Of a DNA stretch of 36,870 nt, positions 1 to 7,864 are shown piece after piece; position 1 is the stretch's first letter; each line of letters opens with the position of its first letter. This DNA comes from Ideonella sp. A 288. GTDB lineage: Bacteria; Pseudomonadota; Gammaproteobacteria; Burkholderiales; Burkholderiaceae_C. The position numbers and the translations under genes are program-made. The notes below the pieces were generated by a model that was not told the DNA's origin, searched no databases, and was given only the letters and a program-made list of their open reading frames with translations. The stretch spans positions 1-36,870 of the forward strand of contig NZ_MWLO01000064.1 in the NCBI RefSeq assembly GCF_002198735.1. Direction: 5' to 3'.

Positions 1-124
1 GTGCGGCCACGGGGGGGCTGGCGGCACCGGCCTTCGGGGTGACCTGCGCCACCACCGAGATCAGCGCGCCGCAGCACAGCGCCAGCGCGGCCGCCACGAA
101 TGCAAACCTCTTGTTCCTGTTCAT
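1..124 (-). CDS. Exported or membrane-anchored protein, N-terminal fragment (redox module third gene)
   Basis: Only the first 41 codons lie in the window; the gene continues past the left edge. It starts at ATG (124-122), 10 nt after the stop of the NrfD-like gene, behind a purine-rich AGGGGG, so it is the third gene of the same operon. The visible protein has a basic start (MNRNKRF), a hydrophobic alanine/leucine stretch at about residues 8-26, then a polar Ala/Pro segment, as expected of a signal peptide or single membrane anchor. No haem motif (CXXCH) is present in the visible part. In DsrMKJOP-like and related complexes an anchored c-type cytochrome often accompanies the ferredoxin and NrfD subunits, so a periplasmic cytochrome is a reasonable guess, but nothing visible proves it. 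Confidence 0.7.
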   Translation of the reverse strand, partial: MNRNKRFAFVAAALALCCGALISVVAQVTPKAGAASPPVAA

Positions 125-134
125 GATCGCCCCC

Positions 135-1355
135 TCACTTCGCCGCGACGGCCGGGCTGGCGCCGGCCTTGATGTCGCCCACCAGGATGCCGATGGCGCC
201 CTTGAGCAGGATGGTCAGGATGAAGAAGCCGAAGGCCCAGATGCCCAGCGTCATCAGCCATTCGACGAAGGTGGGGTAGTACTCGGTCACCTCGCCGATG
301 GGCGACGGGATGAAGCCGGGCACGACCAGGCCCATGCCCTTCTCGATCCAGATGCCGGCAAACGCCATCGCGCAGACGATGGGCAGCTTGGACATGTCCT
401 TGCGCACCGAGGGGATCAGGAACAGCACGAAGGACACCAGCATCAGCGCCACGGCGCTCCAGAACCAGGCCACCAGGCCGGTGAGGCCGTGCAGGCCGAA
501 CATCAGGTAGTACAGGCCGTTGGCGTGCTCGGTGCGGGCGTACAGCTCGATCACCACCTCGGACAGCGTGAGGAAGATCGCGATGCCCAGGCACCAGGTG
601 ACGATGGTGGTGAGCAGGTGGATCGCGCTGTCGTCGATCCAGAACTTGGTGTTCTTGCGGATGATCAGGAAGGCGATGATGATCAGCGCCGGGCCGGCCG
701 CGAACGCGGTGGCGATGAAGCGGATGGGCATCATGCTGTGGAACCACATCGGCCGCGACGGGTTGGTGGCCAGCAGGAAGGCCGTGACGGTGTGGATGGA
801 CAGCGCCCAGACGATGGACACGTACACCAGCGGCATGAAGATCTTCTTGTTCACCGGCTTGCCCGTGTACTTGGAGTACAGGTACCAGAAGCCGACGATG
901 GCGTTCAGGATCAGGTAGCCGTTGAGCACCAGCACGTCCCAGCCCAGCATCGACGAGAAGCTGTAGATGCCGAACGGCGGGATCATGTGCCACAGCCGGT
1001 CGGGCCGGCCCATGTGGGCGAAGACGAACATCATCACCATGATCACCGCCGAGATGGCCAGCATCTCGCCCAGCACGGTCACCTTGTGCATGCCCTCGTG
1101 GTGGTACACGTAGGCCGGGAAGACGATGGTCACCGCCCCCGCCGCCACGCCCACCAGGAACACCAGGTTGGCCAGGTACAGGCCGTCGTGGATCTGGCTG
1201 GTCAGGCCGGTGACGATCAGGCCCTCGGTGTTCTGCAGGTAGTACACGTACAGCATGCCGGCGATGAGCAGCGACAGCAGGCCCATCCAGGCGTAGAACT
1301 TGGCGCCACCCTTGAGCACGTAGCGCACGTAGTCGGAAACGAATCTGAGCAGCAC
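135..1355 (-). CDS. NrfD/PsrC-family integral membrane quinone-interacting subunit (DsrP-like)
   Basis: A 406-residue, strongly hydrophobic protein with about nine or ten membrane segments. The whole-length pattern resembles DsrP/NrfD-type subunits: an N-terminal amphipathic start, a conserved-looking SIHTVTAFL segment in mid-protein, and PGFIPSPIGEVTEY near the C-terminus. Such proteins exchange electrons with the quinone pool for a periplasmic iron-sulfur partner. The start is GTG at 1355 with GGAG about seven bases upstream; the gap to the upstream ferredoxin gene is 13 nt, so the two are co-transcribed and probably form one complex. The tail is short and Ala-rich. It could serve a DsrMKJOP-type, polysulfide/tetrathionate-type or uncharacterised quinone complex; the catalytic partner is not in view, so the direction of electron flow is unknown. 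Confidence 0.88.
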   Translation of the reverse strand: MLLRFVSDYVRYVLKGGAKFYAWMGLLSLLIAGMLYVYYLQNTEGLIVTGLTSQIHDGLYLANLVFLVGVAAGAVTIVFPAYVYHHEGMHKVTVLGEMLAISAVIMVMMFVFAHMGRPDRLWHMIPPFGIYSFSSMLGWDVLVLNGYLILNAIVGFWYLYSKYTGKPVNKKIFMPLVYVSIVWALSIHTVTAFLLATNPSRPMWFHSMMPIRFIATAFAAGPALIIIAFLIIRKNTKFWIDDSAIHLLTTIVTWCLGIAIFLTLSEVVIELYARTEHANGLYYLMFGLHGLTGLVAWFWSAVALMLVSFVLFLIPSVRKDMSKLPIVCAMAFAGIWIEKGMGLVVPGFIPSPIGEVTEYYPTFVEWLMTLGIWAFGFFILTILLKGAIGILVGDIKAGASPAVAAK

Positions 1356-1368
1356 GGTCCGTCTCCGG

Positions 1369-2493
1369 TCAGTCGTAGAAGTAGAAGAACTTCGGGAAGG
1401 TGTTCAGCTCGGCCTTCAGGCGGAACACGTTCTTGCGCTCCAGCACCTTGCTGACCTCGCTCTCGGGGTCGAGCAGGTTGCCGAACTTGCGCGCACCCAC
1501 CGGGCACACTTCCACGCAGGCCGGGTAGCGGCCGTGGCGGGTGCGCTGCAGGCACCAGTGGCACTTCTCGACCACGCCGCGCATGCGCGGGCGGTTGCCC
1601 AGGTAGTGCGTCACCGGGTTCATCGCCTCCTTGGGCAGCACCGGCGTGGTCAGGTTGAAGCGCCGCGCCCAGTAGGGGCAGGCGTTCATGCACATCTTGC
1701 AGCCGATGCACCAGTTGTAGTCGATGACCACCGGGCCGTCGGCCTCGCGGTAGGTGGTGCGCACCGGGCACACCTTCACGCAGGGCGGCTTCTCGCACTG
1801 CATGCAGGCGATGGGCATGTAGTTGGCTTCCTTCTCGGGCACCTTCTCGGGCTCGTAGAAGTACTGGCCCTCGAGCACCTGGCCGGCCGGGCTGTAGGCG
1901 TTGCCGCCCACCTGGATGCCCAGGCCTTCGGGGTAGCCCTGGTTCATCTTCTCTTTCGTGAACTCGCCGCGCTCCATGCGCAGCACCTGGATCCACTCGA
2001 TGCGCTCGCCGGGGCGGGCACCGCGCGACTGGTTGTTCTCTTCGACGCAGGCCTTCACGCAGCGCCGGCAGCCGATGCACTTGCGGATGTTCAGGGCATA
2101 GCCCATCAGCATGCCGGGCTGGGCTTCCGTGATGTCCACGGACACCTTCTTGCCGTATTCGCCCGAATAGCGCTTCTCGAGGCGGGCGCGGGATTCGACC
2201 TTCTCTTCCGGCGTCATCAGACGATAGTTCTTCTGGAAGTGCTCGGCCCACTCGACCGCCGCCTTGGCATCGCCGGGCGCCGCCATCAAGGCCGCCGTGC
2301 CCATCAACGACGACAGGCTCACCTGGCCGCTCGACCGCAGGAAGTCTCGGCGCGAGCGCTTCACGACGGCCTTGGACGGGTCTGCGGAAGCCGGCGGCTC
2401 CACGCAGACGGGGGCGGGCTCCCTGGCCTCGGCGGCGGGGAGGGACGCTCGGGTGGTGGTCACGGTTCGGCTCCAGTTCGGGAAATACTTCAC
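1369..2493 (-). CDS. TAT-exported 4x[4Fe-4S] ferredoxin subunit (DsrO/NrfC-like)
   Basis: Electron-transfer subunit of a membrane redox complex, partner of the NrfD-like protein. Numbered from an upstream GTG at 2526, four cysteine groups lie at 150/153/156/160, 241/244/249/253, 273/276/279/283 and 322/325/337/341, enough for four [4Fe-4S] clusters. A twin-arginine motif (SRRDFL, about residues 58-63) followed by a hydrophobic stretch indicates folded export to the periplasm. I chose GTG at 2493 (374 residues; subtract 11 from the numbers above) because it has GAGGA seven bases upstream and lies downstream of the predicted transcription start near 2522. The GTG at 2526 lacks a good ribosome site and would lie upstream of that transcript start. 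The family fits DsrO, NrfC or PhsB; the physiological acceptor cannot be deduced. Confidence 0.87.
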   Translation of the reverse strand: MKYFPNWSRTVTTTRASLPAAEAREPAPVCVEPPASADPSKAVVKRSRRDFLRSSGQVSLSSLMGTAALMAAPGDAKAAVEWAEHFQKNYRLMTPEEKVESRARLEKRYSGEYGKKVSVDITEAQPGMLMGYALNIRKCIGCRRCVKACVEENNQSRGARPGERIEWIQVLRMERGEFTKEKMNQGYPEGLGIQVGGNAYSPAGQVLEGQYFYEPEKVPEKEANYMPIACMQCEKPPCVKVCPVRTTYREADGPVVIDYNWCIGCKMCMNACPYWARRFNLTTPVLPKEAMNPVTHYLGNRPRMRGVVEKCHWCLQRTRHGRYPACVEVCPVGARKFGNLLDPESEVSKVLERKNVFRLKAELNTFPKFFYFYD

Positions 2494-2521
2494 CCCGAAG
2501 TCCTCGGACTTCGACGAATCT

Positions 2522-2570
2522 GGCACGCATTGTGGAAAACCCTCACCCGCTGGCCATTGATCGAGGTCAA
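2522..2570 (-). promoter_or_regulatory. FNR/Anr-type class II promoter of the redox operon
   Basis: TTGAT-CGAG-GTCAA at 2557-2570 matches 9 of 10 defined positions of the FNR/Anr/Dnr consensus TTGAT-N4-ATCAA. If its centre is set at -41.5, the -10 hexamer must fall at 2534-2529, where the minus strand reads CACAAT, four of six matches to TATAAT. The transcript would then start near 2522. Both elements in the expected register support an oxygen- or nitric-oxide-responsive promoter. The site and spacing are seen; activation is inferred. Confidence 0.6.
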
Positions 2571-2685
2571 ATCAACCGGGCACGCGTTCTTTTCATGCGT
2601 TAGCGGCGCGCAGCCCATCCGTCGCCGGCCGCCGCGCCATCGACCGCGGGGCCTCCCTGGCGCGCGACGGCACGCCCGTGTGGCG

Positions 2686-3156
2686 TCAATCCAGGGGCAA
2701 GGCGCTCGTGCACTTCAACTCGTCCAGGCACACGCTCGAGCGCACGGTGTTGACGCCCGGCGTGCGCATCAGCGTGTCCATCAGGAAGTCCGACAGCGAC
2801 TTCAGGTCGCGCGCCACCACCTTGAGCACGTAGTCCGAATCGCCGGTGACGGCGTAGCACTCCTGGATCTGCGCCATGCCGGCGATCAGGTCCTTGAACT
2901 TGGGCAGTTCGCGCAGGTGCCCGCGCTCCATCGTCACGTGGATGAAGGCCACCACGCCCAGGCCGATGCGCCCGGCATCGACGCGGGTTTCGTAGCCCAC
3001 GATGAGGCCGCGCTCCTCGAGCCGCCGGTGGCGTCGATGGCACTGCGCCGGCGACAGGTGCACGGCCTCGGCCAGTTCCAGGTTGGACGCACGCCCATGG
3101 GCCTGCAAGTGGCCCAGGATGCGGCGATCGATGGGGTCGAGATCGGCTTCCTGCAA
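2686..3156 (-). CDS. Lrp/AsnC-family transcriptional regulator
   Basis: Small DNA-binding regulator with an N-terminal winged helix (LDPIDRRILGHLQ... LELAEAVHLSPAQCHRRHRRLEERGLI) and a C-terminal ligand-binding RAM domain (ECYAVTGDSDYVLKVVARDL), the full Lrp/AsnC layout. The open frame extends to TTG at 3174, but that codon has no ribosome site. TTG at 3156 has AGGAG six bases upstream and yields 156 residues beginning just before the helix-turn-helix, so it is the better start. It is divergent from hpd, which suggests control of tyrosine/phenylalanine catabolism, perhaps with an aromatic amino acid as effector (inference). A perfect inverted repeat overlaps its own ribosome site and suggests autoregulation. 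Confidence 0.93.
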   Translation of the reverse strand: MQEADLDPIDRRILGHLQAHGRASNLELAEAVHLSPAQCHRRHRRLEERGLIVGYETRVDAGRIGLGVVAFIHVTMERGHLRELPKFKDLIAGMAQIQECYAVTGDSDYVLKVVARDLKSLSDFLMDTLMRTPGVNTVRSSVCLDELKCTSALPLD

Positions 3157-3161
3157 GATCG

Positions 3162-3199
3162 TCTCCTGATTCAATGAAATCAGGAGAGATTATTTCTCC
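3162..3199. promoter_or_regulatory. Overlapping inverted repeats, candidate Lrp-type operator
   Basis: TCTCCTGATT (3162-3171) and AATCAGGAGA (3178-3187) form a perfect 10-bp inverted repeat with a 6-nt spacer. The right arm is shared with a second near-palindrome, GGAGAGAT-T-ATTTCTCC (3183-3199), with one mismatched pair. The block is AT-rich against a GC-rich background and covers the ribosome site of the Lrp-like gene. It lies about 120 bp upstream of the hpd start. It could be a multi-dimer Lrp/AsnC operator, or an mRNA hairpin that hides the regulator's ribosome site. Confidence 0.55.
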
Positions 3200-3319
3200 G
3201 CCCAGGGTCGATCCCGAGGCCCTTTGCAATGCAATTGCGCGCCACCTTGCCTACAGTGCCGCCACGTGCCCGCCACGGTGGACGGGCGCCCCCTTTCGAC
3301 GCTTCGTGGAGCAACCGAC

Positions 3320-4399
3320 ATGGCCGACCTCTTCGACAACCCCATGGGCCTGTGCGGCTTCGAGTTCGTCGAATTCGCTTCGCCCACACCCGGCGTGCTG
3401 GAGCCGCTGTTCGAGCAGCTGGGCTTCAGCCTGGTGGCCCGCCACCGCTCGAAGGACGTGCTGCTGTACCGCCAGGGCGGCGCCAACTTCATCGTCAACC
3501 GCGAGCCGCGCAGCCCGGCCGCTTACTTTGCCGCCGAGCACGGCCCCTGCGCCTGCGGTCTGGCCTTCCGGGTGAAGGACTCGCACCACGCCTACAACCG
3601 CGCGCTCGAGCTCGGCGCCCAGCCGGTGGACATCCAGACGGGGCCGATGGAGCTGAAGCTGCCGGCCATCAAGGGCATCGGTGGTGCGCCGCTGTACCTG
3701 ATCGATCGATTCGAAGATGGCTTGTCCATCTACGACATCGACTTCAACTTCCTGCCCGGCGTGGGCCGCCGGCCCCAGGGCCACGGCTTCTACGAGATCG
3801 ACCACCTCACGCACAACGTCTACCGCGGCCGCATGGAGTATTGGGGCCGGTTCTACGAGCGGCTGTTCAACTTCCGCCAGATCCGCTACTTCGACATCCA
3901 GGGCGAGTACACCGGCCTGACCAGCAAGGCCATGACGGCGCCGGACGGCCTGATCCGCATCCCGCTGAACGAGGAATCGGGCAAGGGCAGCGGGCAGATC
4001 GAGGAGTTCCTGATGCAGTTCAACGGCGAGGGCATCCAGCACATCGCGCTGCGCTGCGACGACCTGGTGGCCGCCGTCGACCGCCTGCAGCTGGCCGGCG
4101 TGCCGCTGATGACGGCGCCCAACGACGTGTACTACGAGATGCTCGACGAGCGCCTGCCCGGCCACGGCGAGCCGGTGGCCGCGCTGAAGACGCGCGGCAT
4201 CCTGCTCGACGGCTCCACCGCCGGCGGCGAGAAGCGCCTGCTGCTGCAGATCTTCTCGGGCACGCTGCTGGGGCCGGTGTTCTTCGAGTTCATCCAGCGC
4301 AAGAACGACGACGGCTTCGGCGAGGGCAACTTCAAGGCGCTGTTCGAGTCGCTGGAGCGCGACCAGCTGCGCCGCGGCGCGATCACGTCGGGGGCCTGA
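3320..4399 (+). CDS. hpd: 4-Hydroxyphenylpyruvate dioxygenase
   Basis: Non-haem iron enzyme converting 4-hydroxyphenylpyruvate to homogentisate in tyrosine and phenylalanine breakdown, cytoplasmic. The 359-residue protein has the two-VOC-domain layout of bacterial HPPD. The expected metal ligands are visible as H162 (EIDHLTHNV), H241 (GIQHIAL) and E323 (FFEFIQRK), and the C-terminal [18 protein letters not shown] helix that closes the active site is intact. The open frame extends upstream, but ATG at 3320 has GGAG nearby and begins the family's usual N-terminus ([10 protein letters not shown]). No hmgA or maiA homologue is adjacent, so the rest of the homogentisate route must be elsewhere. 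The divergent Lrp-type gene is the likely regulator. Confidence 0.97.
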   Translation: MADLFDNPMGLCGFEFVEFASPTPGVLEPLFEQLGFSLVARHRSKDVLLYRQGGANFIVNREPRSPAAYFAAEHGPCACGLAFRVKDSHHAYNRALELGAQPVDIQTGPMELKLPAIKGIGGAPLYLIDRFEDGLSIYDIDFNFLPGVGRRPQGHGFYEIDHLTHNVYRGRMEYWGRFYERLFNFRQIRYFDIQGEYTGLTSKAMTAPDGLIRIPLNEESGKGSGQIEEFLMQFNGEGIQHIALRCDDLVAAVDRLQLAGVPLMTAPNDVYYEMLDERLPGHGEPVAALKTRGILLDGSTAGGEKRLLLQIFSGTLLGPVFFEFIQRKNDDGFGEGNFKALFESLERDQLRRGAITSGA

Positions 4400-4423
4400 G
4401 CGTCGCGCCACGGCGCGGCAGCG

Positions 4424-7015
4424 TCACAGCGCCAGGTCGACCGCCTCCGGGCGAACGGCGTCGGCCGCGTCGGCCTCGGCCGGCACCGCCTCGCCGTCGT
4501 CCACCGGCCGCGCCGCCGGCAGGCGGATGCGCATCACCGCGCCGCCACCGGCCGCGTTCTCGGCGGCGATGCTGCCGCCGTGCGCGCTCATGATCTTGCG
4601 GCAGATGGTCAGGCCCAGGCCGGTGCCGCCGGCGCCGTCGGCGGTGCGGCTGGACTGCACGAAGGCGTCGAAGATCGACTCCAGCTCGTCGGCCGGGATG
4701 CCCGGCCCATGGTCGCGCACCACGATCTCGGTGCCGCCGTCGGGCGTGGGCAGGCAGTCCAGCTCGATGGCGCTGCCGATCGGCGCGAAGCGCAGCGCAT
4801 TGGCCAGCACATTGCGGATGACCTGCTGCATGCGGAAGGCGTCGACGTCGGCGCCCAGCGGTTGCTGCGGCGGGCGCAGCACGAGCTCGATGTCGCGCTG
4901 CCCGGCCAGCGGCCGCAGCTCGCGCGCCACCTCGGACACCAGCGTGGCCAGGTCGCGACGGTGCAACGCCAGCGAGCCCACCGTGCTCTCGAGCTTGGAC
5001 AGGTCGAGCAGCGCGTTCACCAGCGTCAGCATGCGCCGGCCGCCGGCATGCACCTCGCAGAACATGTCGAGGAAGTCCTCGTGCGCGGCCGCCAGCTTGG
5101 TGCCCAGCTCGGAGAAGCCGATGATGGCCTGCAGCGGCGTGCGCAACTCGTGGCTCATGTTGGCGATGAACTCCGACTTGGCGCGGTTGGAGCGCTCGGC
5201 GGCGTCGCGCGCCTCGCGGGTGGTGCGCTCGGCCTCGCGGAACTCGGTCACGTCGATGATGCTGCCGATGATGCCCGCCGGGCTGCCGTCGGCGTCGGTG
5301 AAGCGCAGCTTGGTGACCACCGTGTCGCGCCACTCGCCATCGGGGCGCTGCAGGCGGTTGTCGTAGCTGATGCGCTCTTCCGACTGCATCAGCCGCTCGT
5401 CGTGGGTGATGTGGAACGGTGCCGCCGCGCCGTACAGGTCGGCCGAGGTGCGGCCGATCACCTGCGCGGCCGTGAGCTGCATCAGCTCGAGCCAAGCGCG
5501 GTTGACGTTGACGAAACGGCCCTGCCTGTCCTTGACGAACAGCGGCGTCGGGCTGATCTCGATGAGCCGGGCGGTGAAGTCCAGTTGCGCCTGCAGCCGC
5601 TCCCGGGCCTGCTGCCGCTCGGAGACGTCGACGGCGAAGCCGGCATGGCCGATCAGCACGCCATCGCCATCGCGCACCGCGCTCAGCGACACCTCGAGCG
5701 TGCGCTGCACCTGCCGGGCGTCCAGCACGCGCACCATGCGCTTGGTGGCACCGCCAGCGGCGGCCTGCGCCACCAGGGCCTCGACCTGCGGCCGGTCCTC
5801 GGGCAGGCAGAGCCTGGCCAGTTCCCGTCCCATCGCGTTGCCGACGGCGGTACCGCTGATTTCTTCCCAACGCCCATTGACGTAGGTGATCCGGCCGGCC
5901 GCATCGGTGCGGAAGATCAGCTCGTGCACGCTGTCGACCAGGGTGCGCAGGTCGCGCTCGCTGGAGGCCACCTGCTCGCGGCTGGATTCCAGCGCGCTGC
6001 GCACGGCCTCGTGGCTGCGCAGGCTGCGCCAGGCCATGCCGGCCATGGCGCCGATGACCAGCAGCGCGGCAGCGCACATGGCCGCCACCCAGACCCGCAC
6101 ATGGTCGAACTCGGCCATCACTCGCGCGTGGTCGTGCTCCACCAGCACGGCCAGCGGCCGCTGCCGCAGCAGGCGGAAGGCGGTGACCACCCGGCCGCCG
6201 TCGAGGCCGGGCCCGACGTAGCTGCCCTGCTCGTGGGCCGGCAGGAACTGGGTGAAGAAGCGGTGCTCCGACGCCTTGTGGCCCGGCGCCAGCGCGATGC
6301 CCTCGGTGGCGCTGAGCAGCGTGCCGTCGACGGACAGCAGGCCGGCCGAGCGGCCGGCATCGGCCAGGAGCAGCTGGTGCTCGTTGGCGAAGTAGTCGGT
6401 GTTGATCGCGGCCACCACGTAGCGAGGCGGCTCGCCCCGGTCGAACGCTGCCCGCACCAGCGGCACGAAGCTGCGCGGGCTGGCGGCCGAGGCCGCGCCT
6501 CCGGCCGTCGCGGCGGCATCGGCCAGGTCTCGGCCAGCCACCAGCGGGCCCAGCCGATCGACCACGCCGGGCAAGGGCAACGGCACGCGTTTCGGGTCGA
6601 GCACCATGCCCACGTTGGCCGCGCTGGAGCTGGCCAGCACGCGACCGCGATCGTCGATGAGCGACAGGCTGCGCAGGAACGGCAGGCCCTGCTGCGCATT
6701 GGCCAGCAGCGCCGCCAGGCGCTCGGGGTCGGGCTCGGCGCGCAGGTCGTTGAGCGAGCGCGACAGCGTGGCCAGCGACACATCCAGCGTGTTGAAGGTG
6801 CGATCGGCGTGGTCGGCCAGCACGCGGGCCAGGGTCTCGCTGCCGTGCAGCTCGTGCTGCTCGACGTCGTTCGACTCGTGCCACGCGAACCCGGCGGCCA
6901 GGGCCACGGCCAGCGCGGCCAGCAGCGCCCCCATCCAGGCCACCGAGGCGCTGCTCAGCCAGCGGGGCAGTTCCGTGCGCCGGGTGCGGTCCATGGTCGG
7001 TGCGGTGTCGGCCAA
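4424..7015 (-). CDS. Membrane histidine kinase with Cache-like periplasmic domain and two PAS domains
   Basis: An 863-residue sensor kinase. It has an N-terminal membrane segment at about 25-44 and a large periplasmic region at 45-305 with features of double-Cache sensors (LRSLSLIDDRGRVLASS, YVVAAINTDYF). A second membrane segment is at about 307-328. PAS domains follow at about 353-468 and 478-595. The HisKA phospho-acceptor is H622 (MSHELRTPL) and the ATPase domain has an N box near 735-739, DHGPGIP at 768 and GGTGLGL at 796. It is not a hybrid: no receiver domain. It starts at TTG 7015 (AGG six bases upstream), three bases after the binding-protein stop; ATG at 6994 is an alternative. It is third in an operon with an HD-GYP regulator and a binding protein, so it probably phosphorylates the HD-GYP protein in response to a bound periplasmic solute. 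Confidence 0.93.
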   Translation of the reverse strand: MADTAPTMDRTRRTELPRWLSSASVAWMGALLAALAVALAAGFAWHESNDVEQHELHGSETLARVLADHADRTFNTLDVSLATLSRSLNDLRAEPDPERLAALLANAQQGLPFLRSLSLIDDRGRVLASSSAANVGMVLDPKRVPLPLPGVVDRLGPLVAGRDLADAAATAGGAASAASPRSFVPLVRAAFDRGEPPRYVVAAINTDYFANEHQLLLADAGRSAGLLSVDGTLLSATEGIALAPGHKASEHRFFTQFLPAHEQGSYVGPGLDGGRVVTAFRLLRQRPLAVLVEHDHARVMAEFDHVRVWVAAMCAAALLVIGAMAGMAWRSLRSHEAVRSALESSREQVASSERDLRTLVDSVHELIFRTDAAGRITYVNGRWEEISGTAVGNAMGRELARLCLPEDRPQVEALVAQAAAGGATKRMVRVLDARQVQRTLEVSLSAVRDGDGVLIGHAGFAVDVSERQQARERLQAQLDFTARLIEISPTPLFVKDRQGRFVNVNRAWLELMQLTAAQVIGRTSADLYGAAAPFHITHDERLMQSEERISYDNRLQRPDGEWRDTVVTKLRFTDADGSPAGIIGSIIDVTEFREAERTTREARDAAERSNRAKSEFIANMSHELRTPLQAIIGFSELGTKLAAAHEDFLDMFCEVHAGGRRMLTLVNALLDLSKLESTVGSLALHRRDLATLVSEVARELRPLAGQRDIELVLRPPQQPLGADVDAFRMQQVIRNVLANALRFAPIGSAIELDCLPTPDGGTEIVVRDHGPGIPADELESIFDAFVQSSRTADGAGGTGLGLTICRKIMSAHGGSIAAENAAGGGAVMRIRLPAARPVDDGEAVPAEADAADAVRPEAVDLAL

Positions 7016-7018
7016 CGC

Positions 7019-7828
7019 TTACCTGGCGACCACGATCTCGTGCAGGCCGTGGCGACGGGCGGCGGCCTCGAGCCGGCCGTCGTGCTTGATGCGCTTGACG
7101 AACTCGTCCACCTGGCGCAGCCAGTCGTCGTCGCCGGGTTTCACCGCGTAGGCATAGGGCAGCACGTGGTACGGCGCGGGCGGCGACACCAGCCGGGCCC
7201 AGTCGGCGTTGTCGAGCAGGCGCCGGCTGTACGGGTAGTCGGTCATGAAGACGTCGACGCGGCCGGCCTCCAGCTCCTGCTCGCGCGTCTGCGGCGGCTT
7301 GACGACCACCATCTTGGCCTGCTTCAGCCCGGCGGCCATCACCGGCTCCATGAAGGTGCCGGCCTGCACACCCACCTGCACCCCGGGCTTGTCGATGTCG
7401 GCCCAGGTCTTGACGACGCGGCTGCTGCGGGTGGTGACGCCGTAGATGTCGCTCTGCAGGTAGGGCTGCGAGAACTTCAGGTGCTGCTGCCGCTGCGGCA
7501 GCACGCCCACGGCGAACATCGCGATGTCGCAGCGCTCGCCGGTCACGTCCTCGACGAGCTTCGGGAACGAGGTGTCGACGTGCACCACGGCGGCCCCCAG
7601 GTCCTTGGCCAGGGCCTGCGACAGCTCGATGTCGATGCCGGTGAGCTGCTGCGTGCGCGGGCTGCGGTAGGTGATGCCGTAGTAGTCGGGCCAGATGCAC
7701 ACGCGCAGCTGGCCCGACGCCTTGATGCGGTCGAGCACGGGCCCGGCCGCGGCCGGGCCGGCAGCGGTCATCGACAGCAGCACGGCCAGGGCCAGGGCGG
7801 CCGGGCGGCAGAGCAAACGGGATGTCAC
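7019..7828 (-). CDS. Periplasmic solute-binding protein, family 3 (amino-acid-type), sensory
   Basis: A 269-residue exported binding protein. The N-terminus carries a signal peptide (hydrophobic LALAVLLSMTAA, cleavage near PAAAG). The mature protein shows the SBP_bac_3 pattern: LRVCIWPDYYGITYR, LTGIDIELSQALAKDLG, CDIAMFAVGV, QPYLQSDIYGVTTR and GRVDVFMTDYPYSRRLL. These proteins bind amino acids or small organic acids. GTG at 7828 is preferred over TTG 7849 because GGAG lies upstream at normal spacing and the signal peptide then has normal length. No ABC permease or ATPase is nearby. It is encoded between an HD-GYP regulator and a kinase with a large periplasmic domain, so it likely delivers its ligand to that kinase rather than to a transporter (inference). 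Confidence 0.92.
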   Translation of the reverse strand: MTSRLLCRPAALALAVLLSMTAAGPAAAGPVLDRIKASGQLRVCIWPDYYGITYRSPRTQQLTGIDIELSQALAKDLGAAVVHVDTSFPKLVEDVTGERCDIAMFAVGVLPQRQQHLKFSQPYLQSDIYGVTTRSSRVVKTWADIDKPGVQVGVQAGTFMEPVMAAGLKQAKMVVVKPPQTREQELEAGRVDVFMTDYPYSRRLLDNADWARLVSPPAPYHVLPYAYAVKPGDDDWLRQVDEFVKRIKHDGRLEAAARRHGLHEIVVAR

Positions 7829-7864
7829 GACGGAGTCTCCAGACAGCAAAAGGGGGAGGGCCGG

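Noticed and set aside
4383-7700. Very long open frames on alternative frames or the opposite strand (for example 4383-7700 minus and 4580-9235 plus).
   Set aside because: They are shadows of the kinase, binding protein and HD-GYP genes caused by high GC at third positions. Translations are Arg/Gly/Ala/Pro low-complexity and show no family pattern.
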